Origin: Panacagrimonas sp. | Lineage (GTDB): Bacteria > Pseudomonadota > Gammaproteobacteria > Nevskiales > Nevskiaceae | NCBI GenBank assembly: GCA_021773655.1 | Contig: JAJFJX010000467.1 | Coordinates: 1 to 6,595 of the forward strand | DNA: 6,595 nucleotides | Reading direction: 5' to 3' | Shown: piece after piece, positions 5,939 through 6,595 of the stretch | How positions within the stretch are numbered: the stretch's first letter is position 1 | Layout: each line of letters opens with the position of its first letter | Program-made: the position numbers and the translations under genes | Notes under the pieces: generated by a model | Databases searched by the model: none | Told to the model about the DNA's origin: nothing | The model's input: the letters and a program-made list of their open reading frames with translations, nothing else

Positions 5939-6595
5939 TCAGCGCAGGAACGCCTTGAGCTCGGAGCGGGCGACGTCGCGCAAGGTCGGGGTGCCGGGCG
6001 GCGTCTCCTGCGAGCGGGCCTGGACCTGCACCAGACCGTCGTGGCTGTAGGTGAACTGCCGCTCACGCTCGGTGCCCTGCACGTAGAGGATCGGCAGGAT
6101 GGCGTTGATGACCGGAATGAAGAATGAGCGACTCACCATCTGGCGTTCGGCACGACCGATCGCCTCCGGCGCCGAGCGCAGCAGCAGATAGCGCTCCCTG
6201 GCGTTGTCGGCGGCGAAGAACAGGTGCGCCTGCAGGCGGTCCCCGCGCATCGCGAAGCGATCCAGCGGCAACCGTCGCAGGACCTTTCCGGCGGCGTCCA
6301 GCGTGGCGATTTCCGGTGCAAACAGACGTTGATCCTCGATCAGGCTCTCCACGCGCAACGACCAGGGCCGCTCGAATTCGGGTAGCGCCAGCACCACGTA
6401 GGTCGCCACGCTGCCGTCGCGGCGAAAGCCGCAGCGCCGGCTGGCGTCCATGCGCAGCATCTGCGGCCGCACGTCGTCGAGGGCGACGGGCTCGGCCTCG
6501 GGCAGTTGCCAGTAGCGGTCACAGGGCGAGGTGACCCGGGTCATGGGCGCAGCGCTGCGGGTGGCGCAACCGCTCACCAGCAGGACCAGCAGGGG
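5939..6595 (-). CDS. MalM-like secreted lipoprotein, 5' end beyond the right edge
   Basis: The window holds the end of a signal peptide and the whole mature protein. The first visible codons read PLLVLLVSGC, a hydrophobic run with a lipobox (Val-Ser-Gly-Cys). Lipidation is expected on the Cys encoded at 6568-6566, leaving 209 mature residues in the periplasm or on a membrane. The central part (YVVLALPEFERPWSLRVES, then LFAPEIATLD, DRF, RYLLLRS, and TYSHDGLVQVQ near the end) resembles the MalM family of periplasmic proteins: beta-rich, with F-x-P-x-x-x-x-L-D and a terminal H-x-G-x-V segment. This was judged by eye and is tentative. E. coli MalM sits in the maltose operon and its role is poorly known; no maltose genes are visible here. 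The GTG at 6577 is not taken as the start because it would remove the signal peptide. The gene converges on ppk1 with 51 bp between them. Confidence 0.6.
   Translation of the reverse strand, partial: PLLVLLVSGCATRSAAPMTRVTSPCDRYWQLPEAEPVALDDVRPQMLRMDASRRCGFRRDGSVATYVVLALPEFERPWSLRVESLIEDQRLFAPEIATLDAAGKVLRRLPLDRFAMRGDRLQAHLFFAADNARERYLLLRSAPEAIGRAERQMVSRSFFIPVINAILPILYVQGTERERQFTYSHDGLVQVQARSQETPPGTPTLRDVARSELKAFLR

Noticed and set aside
1..6595. Search for CRISPR arrays, insertion sequences, toxin-antitoxin pairs or defence genes
   Set aside because: No regular spaced repeats, transposase motifs or such genes are visible. The long frames that fit are pilus, phosphorus-metabolism and lipoprotein genes.

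Overview
The window is high-GC bacterial DNA with tightly packed genes. It carries type IV pilus minor pilins in the gammaproteobacterial order fimT-pilV-pilW-pilX and a class-1 polyphosphate kinase as long as the E. coli enzyme. The gene set suggests a gammaproteobacterium, perhaps of the Lysobacterales (Xanthomonadales) or a relative. That placement is an inference from gene order, composition and protein style; no rRNA or other marker is present.

Region 1 (1-2616, minus strand) is a minor-pilin operon read right to left: fimT (2616-2041), pilV (2002-1400), pilW (1403-324) and the first 108 codons of pilX (324 to the window edge). pilV/pilW overlap by ATGA and pilW/pilX by TGATG, so they are very probably translationally coupled. 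All four proteins carry an N-terminal prepilin-like segment. These proteins normally form the priming and tip complex of the type IV pilus with PilY1 and PilE, whose genes would be expected beyond the left edge. FimT carries the C-terminal GRxR motif linked to DNA binding during natural transformation. The fimT-pilV gap holds a CCTGAA hexamer repeat.

Region 2 (2617-2889) is a divergent intergenic region. It has a strong Shine-Dalgarno for fimT, a candidate sigma-70 promoter, and an inverted repeat overlapping that promoter's -35 element.

Region 3 (2890-5887, plus strand) is a phosphorus-metabolism pair: a cytosolic glycerophosphodiester phosphodiesterase (ugpQ-like) followed by ppk1. The 217-bp gap between them contains a hairpin, a close match to a PhoB box (in reverse orientation) and a palindrome. 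The likely logic is recovery of glycerol-3-phosphate from phospholipid head groups together with storage of phosphate as polyphosphate, possibly under phosphate control.

Region 4 (5939-6595, minus strand, converging on ppk1) is the 3' part of a lipoprotein gene whose mature domain resembles the MalM family; its start lies beyond the right edge.

I found no RNA gene, CRISPR array, insertion sequence or foreign-looking segment, and no convincing novel system. The points worth a second look are regulatory and small-scale.
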